Below are positions 1-5,851 of a stretch of DNA of 7,406 nt, one piece after another. Position 1 is the first letter of the stretch, and the number at the start of each line of letters is the position of its first letter. A model generated the notes under the pieces. It did no database searches. It was not told the DNA's origin and saw nothing but the letters and a program-made list of their open reading frames with translations. This stretch comes from Prosthecobacter debontii (GTDB lineage: Bacteria; Verrucomicrobiota; Verrucomicrobiia; Verrucomicrobiales; Akkermansiaceae), in the NCBI GenBank assembly GCA_945885485.1, contig CAMCYT010000123.1, positions 1 to 7,406 on the forward strand, read 5' to 3'. Made by a program: the position numbers and the translations under genes.

Positions 1-2
1 GA

Positions 3-104
3 GATAAAGTCGCAGCCTTGGATAGCTTCAAACAAATTTACGAAGTGGATTATGGCTATCGCGATGTTGCACAGCGAGTGGAATCTTCTTATGGAAAATC
101 TTAA
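3..104 (+). CDS. C-terminal end of an unidentified protein, possibly TPR-like (5' end outside window)
   Basis: The third frame is open from the left edge to a TAA at 102-104 and gives 33 residues, with a stretch reading FKQIYEVDYGYRDVAQRV. The pattern of an aromatic-rich helix, then 'vDxxYRDVAxRV', then a few polar residues resembles the last helix pair of bacterial tetratricopeptide-like proteins, but this is an impression from a very short stretch. Frame 1 is also open here (stop at 109-111), but its product looks less protein-like. The lutA-like gene starts only 6 bases after the stop, with no terminator between, so the two may share a transcript. The function of the complete protein cannot be judged from this tail. 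Confidence 0.45.
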   Translation, partial: DKVAALDSFKQIYEVDYGYRDVAQRVESSYGKS

Positions 105-110
105 ATTTAT

Positions 111-875
111 ATGATTCAAACTGAACGACCTATTGAAAAAAAAGTGCTCTTGATGGGTACGTGTTTGTGTGATGCATTTTATGATGAGGCAGCTAAGGCC
201 ACTGTCGAAGTTCTGGAGCATCTTGGTGTTGAGGTTATTTTTCCTGAAAACCAAACCTGTTGTGGGCAACCGGCGTTCAACTCGGGTGACTGGGTAGCTT
301 CGAGAAAAGTAGCTCTTTATACAGCGGAAGTGTTCGCTGGTGATCTACCCGTCATTGTCCCATCTGGTTCTTGCGCGGCAATGAACTTTCATGGAAATCC
401 GCTGCAGTTCGAAGAATGCCCAGATGAAAAAGTCACTTCACTAGCCAAGCGGACATGGGAGGTGATTGATTTCATATACAACGGTCTCGGCATCAAAACC
501 TGGAAGGGTAAATTCGATCAGCCCACACGCATTGCCTTCCATCGCTCTTGCCATTCACGCGGAACCGATAGCGGCGATGCCGTGGTGAACCTTTTATCTT
601 CCATCGCAAACGCGGAGATCGTCTCGTTCGGTCAAGGCGAGCAGTGCTGCGGATTTGGCGGCACGTTTTCGGTTACGTTTCCTCATATCTCAGGAAGAAT
701 GGGCACTTTGAAAATGGATCATATTCTTGAGGCTAAACCCGACATCCTCACAAGTGGTGATATGTCGTGTTTGATGCATCTCACCGGCCTCGCGCGTGCG
801 CAGGGTCGCCCGATCCGGCATTGCCACGCTATCGAAATTCTTCGCGATACCTTACTCGTTTCGTCATCCCTCTAA
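111..875 (+). CDS. lutA: LutA-type (Fe-S)-binding oxidoreductase subunit with two cysteine-rich CCG domains
   Basis: This 254-residue protein has the two-domain layout of the LutA/YkgE family (about 240 residues), a subunit of the LutABC L-lactate oxidation complex and related to the cysteine-rich domains of GlpC and heterodisulfide reductase subunit B. The first domain carries C18 and C20, the pair C50-C51 in QTCCGQP, and C88 in PSGSC. The second carries C147 in HRSCHSRG, the pair C179-C180 in EQCCGFGG, and C220 in GDMSCLMH. These CCG-type cysteines bind Fe-S clusters in characterised homologues. There is no signal peptide or membrane segment, so it should be cytoplasmic. The ATG at 111 has no clear Shine-Dalgarno but is close to the family start. 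The usual partners LutB and LutC are not downstream; a peptidase gene follows after 16 bases. The family call is firm, whereas lactate as the substrate is inferred. Confidence 0.9.
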   Translation: MIQTERPIEKKVLLMGTCLCDAFYDEAAKATVEVLEHLGVEVIFPENQTCCGQPAFNSGDWVASRKVALYTAEVFAGDLPVIVPSGSCAAMNFHGNPLQFEECPDEKVTSLAKRTWEVIDFIYNGLGIKTWKGKFDQPTRIAFHRSCHSRGTDSGDAVVNLLSSIANAEIVSFGQGEQCCGFGGTFSVTFPHISGRMGTLKMDHILEAKPDILTSGDMSCLMHLTGLARAQGRPIRHCHAIEILRDTLLVSSSL

Positions 876-891
876 CTCAGATATTTTATTT

Positions 892-1992
892 ATGCACGAT
901 CCACGAATCGACTCTCTTGCTAAGCAACTGGTTGGATACTCCATCGATCTTAAGAAGGGAGAAAAAGTTCTGCTAGATCTCTATGATGTTCCGGATTCCA
1001 TCGGTATCGCTTTGATTCGTGAGGTGCGACGTAGAAACGCCATTCCACTCGTGCGGATTCATCAATCCAGAATTTCCCGTGAGCTCTTGATGGGTGCTAC
1101 AGAGGATCAATACAAAGTTTTATCCAAACTTTTAGTTTCCGAAATGAAAGACATGGATGCGTATATCGCGGTTCGTGGCAGTCATAATATTTCTGAGACT
1201 TCAGATGTTTCGCAGAAGAATATGCAGGTAGCGATGAAGCAGATGCGTCCGGTAATTGATTATCGCGTAAAGAAGACGAAATGGTGTGTGTTACGTTGGC
1301 CAACGGCTTCGATGGCGCAGCAGGCCAGTATGAGCACCGAAGCGTTTGAGGATTTTTACTTTAAAGTCTGTTTGCTCGATTATAAGGCACTTGTTCCTTC
1401 CATGAATGCGCTAAAACGCCTGATGGAAAGCACCGACAAGGTTCACATCGTCGGTCCCGGCACGGATCTGAAATTTTCTATCAAAGGCATCCCCGCAGTG
1501 GTTTGCGGCGGCAACTACAATATTCCCGATGGTGAGGTTTTCACCGCACCCGTGAAAACCTCTGTCGAGGGCGTGCTGACTCACAACGCTCCGACCATTT
1601 ACCAAGGCATTGCTTTCGATTCCATCAAGCTGGAATTCAAGGAAGGCAAAATCATCAAAGCCGAGGCCGGAAATAAAACCAAGGAACTGAATCGCATTTT
1701 AGACACCGATTCCGGAGCGCGCTACATTGGAGAATTTGCCCTAGGATTTCATCCAGTCATTCGTGAACCGATGCGTGATATTCTCTTCGATGAAAAAATC
1801 GCCGGATCGTTCCATTTTACTCCGGGTCAGGCGTATGAGATAGCCGACAACGGCAACCAATCACAGATTCACTGGGACATGGTCAACATCCAACGCAAAG
1901 ACTACGGCGGTGGGGAGATTTACTTCGATGGCAAATTGATCCGTAAAAACGGCATTTTCCTTCCGAAGAATCTTGAGAAGCTGAATGGGTAA
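892..1992 (+). CDS. M29 family (AmpS/AmpT-like) metallo-aminopeptidase
   Basis: The product is 366 residues, slightly shorter than typical M29 aminopeptidases (roughly 370-410). M29 enzymes are cytoplasmic, dinuclear-metal exopeptidases that remove N-terminal residues from peptides. The C-terminal catalytic half holds every expected active-site residue: E215 in PDGEVFTAP, E281 in IGEFALG, H308 in SFHF, Y315 in AYE, and H327 and D329 in IHWDM. The N-terminal half (residues 1-180) is the family's accessory domain, beginning with a typical 'LAKQLVGYSIDLKKGEKVLL' stretch. I chose the ATG at 892 over an in-frame ATG at 796: the longer form would run 80 bases into lutA and add 32 residues unlike the family. 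No Shine-Dalgarno is visible. The 16-base gap after lutA suggests co-transcription. The gene ends in tandem stops (TAA TAG). Substrate preference cannot be read from sequence. Confidence 0.93.
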   Translation: MHDPRIDSLAKQLVGYSIDLKKGEKVLLDLYDVPDSIGIALIREVRRRNAIPLVRIHQSRISRELLMGATEDQYKVLSKLLVSEMKDMDAYIAVRGSHNISETSDVSQKNMQVAMKQMRPVIDYRVKKTKWCVLRWPTASMAQQASMSTEAFEDFYFKVCLLDYKALVPSMNALKRLMESTDKVHIVGPGTDLKFSIKGIPAVVCGGNYNIPDGEVFTAPVKTSVEGVLTHNAPTIYQGIAFDSIKLEFKEGKIIKAEAGNKTKELNRILDTDSGARYIGEFALGFHPVIREPMRDILFDEKIAGSFHFTPGQAYEIADNGNQSQIHWDMVNIQRKDYGGGEIYFDGKLIRKNGIFLPKNLEKLNG

Positions 1993-2021
1993 TAGACTTG
2001 AGGCCTTCGACTCCTCGACTT

Positions 2022-2046
2022 ACTCGGGCTTTGCAACAAGCTCAGT
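2022..2046. terminator. Weak hairpin in the gap between convergent genes, possible terminator
   Basis: Between the stops of the M29 peptidase gene and vapC, 2022-2031 can pair with 2038-2046 as a nine-pair stem with one bulged C and one G-U pair, around a TGCAAC loop. Convergent genes often share a two-way terminator, but neither side carries a good T-run, so the call is tentative. An adjoining tight repeat CTCAG-TG-CTGAG (2041-2052) overlaps it. Confidence 0.3.
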
Positions 2047-2054
2047 GCTGAGAA

Positions 2055-2444
2055 TTATGTTCGTTTTACTTTTGGAAAATACTTCACGTGGGGGAGGCCG
2101 TTAAAGTGGCTGTCTTGCGTCCATAGCGTCGCGCGTTGAGCGAGCGTGACGGCGTAAATAATAGAGTCAGCAAGAGGGAGCTTATATTTCATGAATAAAT
2201 CCGCGGCATGAGTCGCGATGGTAGAATCGATTTCGATAACTACGGTAGACAACATCGTGTCAGTAACAGTATCTGCGGCATCTGTAGATCGTTGTGCAAG
2301 GATGACTTTGCGCACTTCGGTGATGACGATGGAAGGAACGATTAGTTCCGGTAGTTTTGATAAAATGGGAGAAAAATGCTCGGTATTCGGACCGTCATCG
2401 AGGCATTCAAGCCATGCTGATGAATCTAGGACATTCGGCTTCAT
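2055..2444 (-). CDS. vapC: PIN-domain ribonuclease toxin, VapC family
   Basis: The product is 129 residues, the normal size for a VapC toxin. VapC proteins are Mg2+-dependent PIN-domain endoribonucleases that cut tRNA or rRNA when freed from their antitoxin. The acidic residues that coordinate metal in PIN domains are all present: D7 in VLDSSAWLE, E43 in ITEVRK, D93 in LADSIIYA and D111 in TQDSHF. The toxin therefore looks intact. I chose the ATG at 2442-2444 because the family motif follows at once; an in-frame start at 2486 would add 14 residues and overlap vapB. The gene lies 13 bases downstream of vapB, in the standard antitoxin-first order, so translation is probably coupled. The RNA target is unknown. 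Confidence 0.93.
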   Translation of the reverse strand: MKPNVLDSSAWLECLDDGPNTEHFSPILSKLPELIVPSIVITEVRKVILAQRSTDAADTVTDTMLSTVVIEIDSTIATHAADLFMKYKLPLADSIIYAVTLAQRATLWTQDSHFNGLPHVKYFPKVKRT

Positions 2445-2457
2445 GATACGCTTCGCT

Positions 2458-2670
2458 TTAAAATTCACGATCTGGCTCGCGCTCAAATTCGAGAGGGGTT
2501 TTATCTTTCAAGAATCCAATCAACTGCTGGCCTGTCAGGAGAGGTCGGACTTCGATTTTTCCATTCACTTCCTTGAATTGCAGGCGCTGCCCAGGCTGGA
2601 GGTTGAGCGACTTACGAATCTCTTTAGGAATGACGATTTGAAATTTGGGTGATAAAAGTGCAGTTGTCAT
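2458..2670 (-). CDS. vapB: AbrB/MazE-type (SpoVT-AbrB fold) antitoxin, VapB family
   Basis: This 70-residue protein has an N-terminal swapped-hairpin AbrB-like DNA-binding domain (residues about 5-43): SPKFQIVIPKEIRKSLNL, then PGQRLQF and GKIEVRPL. The remaining tail (about 44-70) is charged and ends in DREF; in VapB proteins this region wraps the toxin and blocks its active site. The pair should bind its own promoter, the complex repressing more strongly than the antitoxin alone. The gene precedes vapC with a 13-base gap. The upstream 109 bases contain two short palindromes that are possible operators. No clear Shine-Dalgarno is visible before the ATG. Confidence 0.92.
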   Translation of the reverse strand: MTTALLSPKFQIVIPKEIRKSLNLQPGQRLQFKEVNGKIEVRPLLTGQQLIGFLKDKTPLEFEREPDREF

Positions 2671-2679
2671 ACGAAATCT

Positions 2680-2733
2680 AATTTAGGGTATAAAATTCAT
2701 TTCGCCAGATAATTCCTATAAAACATTAGCTAA
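2680..2733 (-). promoter_or_regulatory. Candidate vapBC operator region (two short palindromes)
   Basis: Upstream of vapB lie a split inverted repeat AATTT-8-AAATT (2680-2697), whose centre reads TTTATACC on the minus strand and could be a -10 element, and a perfect 8-bp palindrome TTAGCTAA (2726-2733). VapB/AbrB antitoxins bind such short palindromes. I could not find a convincing -35 at proper spacing, so the promoter itself is unproven. Confidence 0.3.
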
Positions 2734-2779
2734 ATGCCGAAGCCGCAGTTTAACCGAGAGGCAGGGGGATTGAGATGAT

Positions 2780-4189
2780 CTAAGCTCGGTGTTTTTTGAA
2801 AATCGCCAAGGTGCGTTCGCGTTCGGTTTTGTGATCCACGCAGGGCAGGGGGTAGCCCTTAGCTAGGGGTAGGTTATTCTCCGGTGGAGCTTGTAATTTC
2901 TTAGGATCTACGGACTTCAGTTCAGGTATCCATCGTTTGATGTAAACGCCCGTTGGATCGTGTTTGGCGGTTTGGGACCAAGGATTTTGGATACGGAAAT
3001 AAGGTGCGGCATCGGCTCCCGTGCCTGCGGACCATTGCCAGCCGCCGTTGTTGGAAGCGATCTCGCCATCGGTGAGATACTGCATGAAATGGGACTCGCC
3101 GAGTTTCCAATCGATGTGGAGATCTTTGGTGAGAAACATTGCGGTGATCATGCGGACGCGGTTATGCATGAAGCCAGTTTGAAGGAGCTGGCGCATCCCG
3201 GCATCTACAATGGGGAAGCCAGTATGACCGGATTTCCATTTTTCAAAATTCTCGCCAGGTTCGTCCCATGGTAGCCCTTTCCAATCTTGATTGAACTCAT
3301 GTTCTAGGACGTGGGGAAAATGATGGACAATAGCAAAGTAGAATTCTCGCCAAGCGAGTTCTTTGATGTAGATCTCGATGGAGGTGCGGGATCGGCCATT
3401 CGCGGAGCTCAATGCGGTGGCGACTTTTGCGTAGAGCGTGCGGATGGAGATGAGGCCGAAGCGGAGATCCTGTGAGAGGCGGGATGTGGCTTCGAGCGAT
3501 GGGATATCGCGTTTTTCTGAGTAATGTCCGATGATGTGCGAAATCGCGTGGCGCATTCGCTCGCGAGCAGCGCGTTCGCCGGGTTCTGGAAGTTCGGCGA
3601 TGGATTCGGGGAGTTTCCAGTGGGAGAGGGTCGGTAGTTTTAATGAGGAGATGCCTCGTGGAGTGTTGATAGAAACCGGCTTCGGTAAGGGGAGTGGTTT
3701 CGGACGAGAAAGCCAGTTGTTTGAATAGGGGGTGTAAACTTTGTATGGATTTCCCGTTTGGGTCATGATCTCCGTGGGATCGTGGAGCGCGACATCATCG
3801 TATCCGCAGCATTCAATCCCCAAATCCGCGCACAGGGCAGCGAGCTCTTGTTCGGTTTGTTTGCCGAAAGGATCGGGGTCGCGATTGAAATAGACTGCCG
3901 TGGCTCTGGTTTCGGCGATTAGCTTCTTTAGCGAAGGTATTGCAGCGCCCTCCCGGATGATCAGCTTCGAGTCTAATGTTGCGAGGTTTTTTGAAAGGGA
4001 TTCCAAACAACCGCAGAGGAATTTCTGCCGGTTGGCTCCCGTCCAAGCATGATTTTCCCTCCAAGAGCTGAGGATATAAACAGGAATCACGCCTCCGGCT
4101 TTGGAGGCGTGATATAAAGCTGAGTTGTCAGCGATCCGAAGATCGCGGCGAAACCAGTGAATAACAGGAAGCATTTCCGAATGAAGCAT
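2780..4189 (-). CDS. phrB: Class I deoxyribodipyrimidine (CPD) photolyase
   Basis: This flavoprotein of 469 residues (E. coli PhrB has 472) uses blue light to split cyclobutane pyrimidine dimers in DNA. The N-terminal antenna domain (residues 8-140) begins PVIHWFRRDLRIADN. The C-terminal FAD domain (about 215-469) includes SRLSQDLRFGLIS, ELAWREFY, GFPIVDAGMRQL, MHNRVRMITA and NNGGWQW. By alignment from memory with E. coli, the electron-transfer triad W306/W359/W382 corresponds to W308, W361 and W384, the dimer-contacting methionine to M347, and the asparagine near the flavin N5 to N380. This favours a working photolyase over a cryptochrome. F340 replaces a tryptophan at the E. coli W338 position. 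The antenna pigment is unclear. Starts at 4189 and at an in-frame ATG ending at 4174 (MLPVIHWF) are both plausible; neither has a good ribosome site. The AP2-like gene lies 41 bases upstream. Confidence 0.95.
   Translation of the reverse strand: MLHSEMLPVIHWFRRDLRIADNSALYHASKAGGVIPVYILSSWRENHAWTGANRQKFLCGCLESLSKNLATLDSKLIIREGAAIPSLKKLIAETRATAVYFNRDPDPFGKQTEQELAALCADLGIECCGYDDVALHDPTEIMTQTGNPYKVYTPYSNNWLSRPKPLPLPKPVSINTPRGISSLKLPTLSHWKLPESIAELPEPGERAARERMRHAISHIIGHYSEKRDIPSLEATSRLSQDLRFGLISIRTLYAKVATALSSANGRSRTSIEIYIKELAWREFYFAIVHHFPHVLEHEFNQDWKGLPWDEPGENFEKWKSGHTGFPIVDAGMRQLLQTGFMHNRVRMITAMFLTKDLHIDWKLGESHFMQYLTDGEIASNNGGWQWSAGTGADAAPYFRIQNPWSQTAKHDPTGVYIKRWIPELKSVDPKKLQAPPENNLPLAKGYPLPCVDHKTERERTLAIFKKHRA
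4086..4113 (-). repeat. Perfect 11-bp GC-rich inverted repeat inside the start of phrB
   Basis: ATCACGCCTCC at 4086-4096 is the exact reverse complement of 4103-4113, around a 6-base loop (4097-4102). It lies within codons 26-35 of phrB, coding for HASKAGGV and flanking residues. The mRNA would form a stable hairpin about 76-104 nt from the first ATG. There is no T-run on either strand, so it is not a standard terminator. Confidence 0.85.
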
Positions 4190-4230
4190 GAAAATCAGCT
4201 TACGAAACAGAAAACTGCCTCAAGTTCCGC

Positions 4231-4491
4231 TTAATATTTTTTGAGAAGAGCTTCGACCTTGCGAACGGTGGTTGCGGAAAGCTTGCCGTCGACCTTTTTC
4301 GCGGAGTCGAGAATGGCTTTGATTTCGGTCAGGGCTTTTTGGGCTTCGCTGAGGGATTTCTTCATACCGCCGAATTTCTTGTCGGAGAAATACTTGGTGA
4401 AGCTGGATCCAGCACGGCTAATGCATAAGCGCCAGCCTTCGAATGCTGCGGTTTCGTAAGTGAAGCGAGTCAGGTTTTTCTTGGAGTTCAT
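4231..4491 (-). CDS. Small basic protein with an AP2-like DNA-binding domain
   Basis: The product is 86 residues and lysine-rich. Residues about 17-61 match the pattern of bacterial/phage AP2-like domains: FEGWRLCISRAG (first strands, with the conserved G-W), then FTKYFSDKKFGG (a strand ending in the typical F-D-x-x-[FY]-G-G turn), then an amphipathic helix from KKSLSEAQKALTEIKAIL. AP2-like domains bind DNA through a three-stranded sheet and are usually fused to integrases or HNH endonucleases; here the domain stands almost alone, with only a short helical tail (about 68-86). This is pattern recognition, not a database match. The gene runs divergently from rpoA and is followed after 41 bases by phrB on the same strand, with no terminator between. 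No Shine-Dalgarno is visible. It may be a small regulator or nucleoid-type protein. Confidence 0.7.
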   Translation of the reverse strand: MNSKKNLTRFTYETAAFEGWRLCISRAGSSFTKYFSDKKFGGMKKSLSEAQKALTEIKAILDSAKKVDGKLSATTVRKVEALLKKY

Positions 4492-4510
4492 ATGGTTCAG
4501 TTGTTAGGTT

Positions 4511-4550
4511 GGTTAGATATTTTATCAATAATTCAAAAAATCCAATCATT
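4511..4550 (-). promoter_or_regulatory. Weak candidate promoter for the AP2-like gene
   Basis: On the minus strand this AT-rich stretch carries TTGGAT followed, after a 15- to 17-base spacer, by TAAAAT/AAATAT-like hexamers within TTGATAAAATATC. The match to the housekeeping -35/-10 consensus is partial. Its place about 20-60 bases before the ATG at 4491 is sensible. Confidence 0.3.
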
Positions 4551-4579
4551 TTTACTCAATTTATGCGAAAATTTAGTTA

Positions 4580-4602
4580 TTTTTCTCATTTTTAGAGAAA
4601 AA
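4580..4602. repeat. Perfect 8-bp inverted repeat in the rpoA / AP2-like divergent region
   Basis: TTTTTCTC (4580-4587) and GAGAAAAA (4595-4602) are exact reverse complements around ATTTTTA. The right arm ends three bases before the candidate rpoA -35, so it could be an operator or a hairpin; its A-tract also sits where an alpha-CTD-binding UP element would be. Confidence 0.6.
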
Positions 4603-4605
4603 GCA

Positions 4606-4634
4606 TTGCAAGTGAGGCTCCAAAGCATTTTCTT
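4606..4634 (+). promoter_or_regulatory. Candidate rpoA-rplQ promoter
   Basis: TTGCAA at 4606-4611 fits a -35 element (TTGACA) and is preceded by an A-tract like an UP element. At 16-17 bases spacing the -10 position reads TTTTCT/TTTCTT, which is a poor TATAAT match. The GC-rich leader begins just after. Since no gene lies upstream on this strand, a promoter must fall somewhere in 4492-4730; this is the best candidate I see. Confidence 0.4.
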
Positions 4635-4669
4635 CGCCCCCCGCGAGTGAATCTAAATCAACCGCCGTT

Positions 4670-4712
4670 GGTCCTCTAGGTGTGAAAGCGCCTGTCTCGC
4701 GTGAGGGTAACC
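4670..4712 (+). promoter_or_regulatory. Potentially structured 5' leader of rpoA
   Basis: Within the presumed leader, AGGTGT (4678-4683) pairs with GCGCCT (4688-4693) across a GAAA tetraloop (4684-4687), with two G-U pairs. This hairpin can be enclosed by GGTCCTC (4670-4676) pairing with GAGG (4703-4706) and ACC (4710-4712), with a GTA bulge. The structure ends 18 bases before the rpoA ATG, so it could affect initiation. It matches no leader class I can name with confidence. Confidence 0.4.
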
Positions 4713-4730
4713 CGGCAACCGAAACCATAT

Positions 4731-5813
4731 ATGTCAACTACCACACTAGCTCGTTTCGAGCTCCCGAATCGTCTCGTTCGCAACGAGGATACCGCATCAG
4801 ATATCTACGCACAGTTCATCGCAGAACCTTTCGAGCGTGGATATGGTCACACCGTCGGCAACTCACTTCGTCGTGTTTTGCTTTCCTCACTTGAGGGTGC
4901 ATCCATCACCTCGGTGAAAATTGCAGGTGTCCAACATGAATTCTCCAGCCTTCCAGGCGTGGTCGAGGATGTCACCGACATCGTCTTGAACCTCAAGAAG
5001 GTTAAATTCAGCCACGGCGAAAAAGAGCCGCGCATCCTTTCTATCAAAGTTGAAAAAGAAGGTGTTATCACCGCTGGTGACATCATCGAAGACCACATCT
5101 ACTCCGTAGTGAACAAGGATCAGATCATCTGCACCTTGGACAAAAAAGTAAAATTCGATTGTGAATTCGAAGTTCGCGTTGGCCGTGGTTTCTCCACTGG
5201 CGATGAGAACAAGCGCAAGGATCAGCCAATCGGCGTTATCGCGATCGATTCCATCTTTTCCCCAGTGACCCGCGTCAAATACAGCGTGGACTCCACACGG
5301 GTTGGCCAAATCACCGACTACGACAGACTTACTCTTGATATCTGGACTGATGGTCGCATCACCCCACAAGACGCATTGCTTCAAGCATCTGCCATTCTTC
5401 GTCATCACCTCGACGTGTTTGTTAACTACGACGAAAACGCAGTCGACTTCGAGGAAGCGCCAGCAGAGTCCAGCGAAGAAAACGCTGCGCTCAAAAAACT
5501 TCTCAACATGTCGGTCAACGAGATCGAGCTCTCCGTCCGTGCGGCGAATTGCTTGAACAACGCAAACATCACTTCGGTGGGACAACTTGCGATGAAGTCG
5601 GAAGCCGAGATGCTTAAATACCGTAACTTCGGTAAAAAATCCCTCAATGAGATCAAGGACAAGCTCGTCGAGCTCGGCCTCGGCCTTGGCATGTCCTTCG
5701 AGCCTGCCCTGCTTGCAGGTGGATCGATCGCTTCACGCGGACCACGCCTTGGCGCCGAAGAGGAGACACAAGTTGGACTTGCTGATCTTATTGCTCAAAA
5801 CCTTGACGACTAA
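4731..5813 (+). CDS. rpoA: DNA-directed RNA polymerase subunit alpha
   Basis: The alpha subunit dimerises to start assembly of RNA polymerase, and its C-terminal domain contacts UP elements and activators. Of 360 residues, about 1-235 form the N-terminal domain, with PFERGYGHTVGNSLRRVLLSSLEGASI (29-59) and GVVEDVTDIVLNLK (76-89). An acidic linker (about 236-252) leads to the C-terminal domain (253-322), including ELSVRAANCL, where R270 matches E. coli R265 and N273 matches N268, and NFGKKSLNEIKDKL. Past the usual end near GLGLGM, a further 39 residues (322-360) form an extra tail; E. coli alpha has 329 residues. I chose the ATG at 4731 (MSTTTLARFELPNR); a GTG at 4701 would add ten atypical residues. 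No Shine-Dalgarno is visible. The rplQ gene follows after 38 bases. Confidence 0.98.
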   Translation: MSTTTLARFELPNRLVRNEDTASDIYAQFIAEPFERGYGHTVGNSLRRVLLSSLEGASITSVKIAGVQHEFSSLPGVVEDVTDIVLNLKKVKFSHGEKEPRILSIKVEKEGVITAGDIIEDHIYSVVNKDQIICTLDKKVKFDCEFEVRVGRGFSTGDENKRKDQPIGVIAIDSIFSPVTRVKYSVDSTRVGQITDYDRLTLDIWTDGRITPQDALLQASAILRHHLDVFVNYDENAVDFEEAPAESSEENAALKKLLNMSVNEIELSVRAANCLNNANITSVGQLAMKSEAEMLKYRNFGKKSLNEIKDKLVELGLGLGMSFEPALLAGGSIASRGPRLGAEEETQVGLADLIAQNLDD

Positions 5814-5840
5814 TTCCACCCTTTATTTCTAACCACTAAC

Positions 5841-5845
5841 GGAAG
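5841..5845 (+). promoter_or_regulatory. Ribosome binding site of rplQ
   Basis: GGAAG lies 6 bases before the ATG at 5852. It is the clearest Shine-Dalgarno-like site in the window, and it supports this start together with the family N-terminus MRHR. Confidence 0.6.
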
Positions 5846-5851
5846 CCACCG

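Noticed and set aside
796..891. N-terminal extension of the M29 peptidase from an upstream ATG
   Set aside because: It would overlap lutA by 80 bases and add residues unlike the family; the ATG at 892 fits the known N-terminus.
2445..2486. Longer start for VapC
   Set aside because: It would add 14 residues ahead of the typical VLDSSAW start and overlap vapB; the ATG at 2442-2444 is better.
2218..2652. 144-residue plus-strand ORF
   Set aside because: It is the antisense shadow of vapB and vapC, both clear family members.
2734..2779. Possible photolyase terminator
   Set aside because: On the minus strand the GC-rich patch around 2736-2748 forms only two or three pairs and has no adjacent T-run.
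4703..4720. Resemblance of GAGGGTAACCCGGCAACC to the core of the SAM-I riboswitch
   Set aside because: Only the short ACCCGGCAACC piece matches; the closing P1 helix, kink-turn and other conserved parts are not seen, and rpoA is not a methionine-pathway gene.
4682..4894. Out-of-frame ORF from a GTG in the rpoA leader
   Set aside because: It mostly overlaps rpoA in another frame, has no ribosome site and no recognisable product.
4887..5585. 232-residue minus-strand ORF
   Set aside because: It lies wholly antisense to rpoA, whose identity is certain, and has no recognisable motif.
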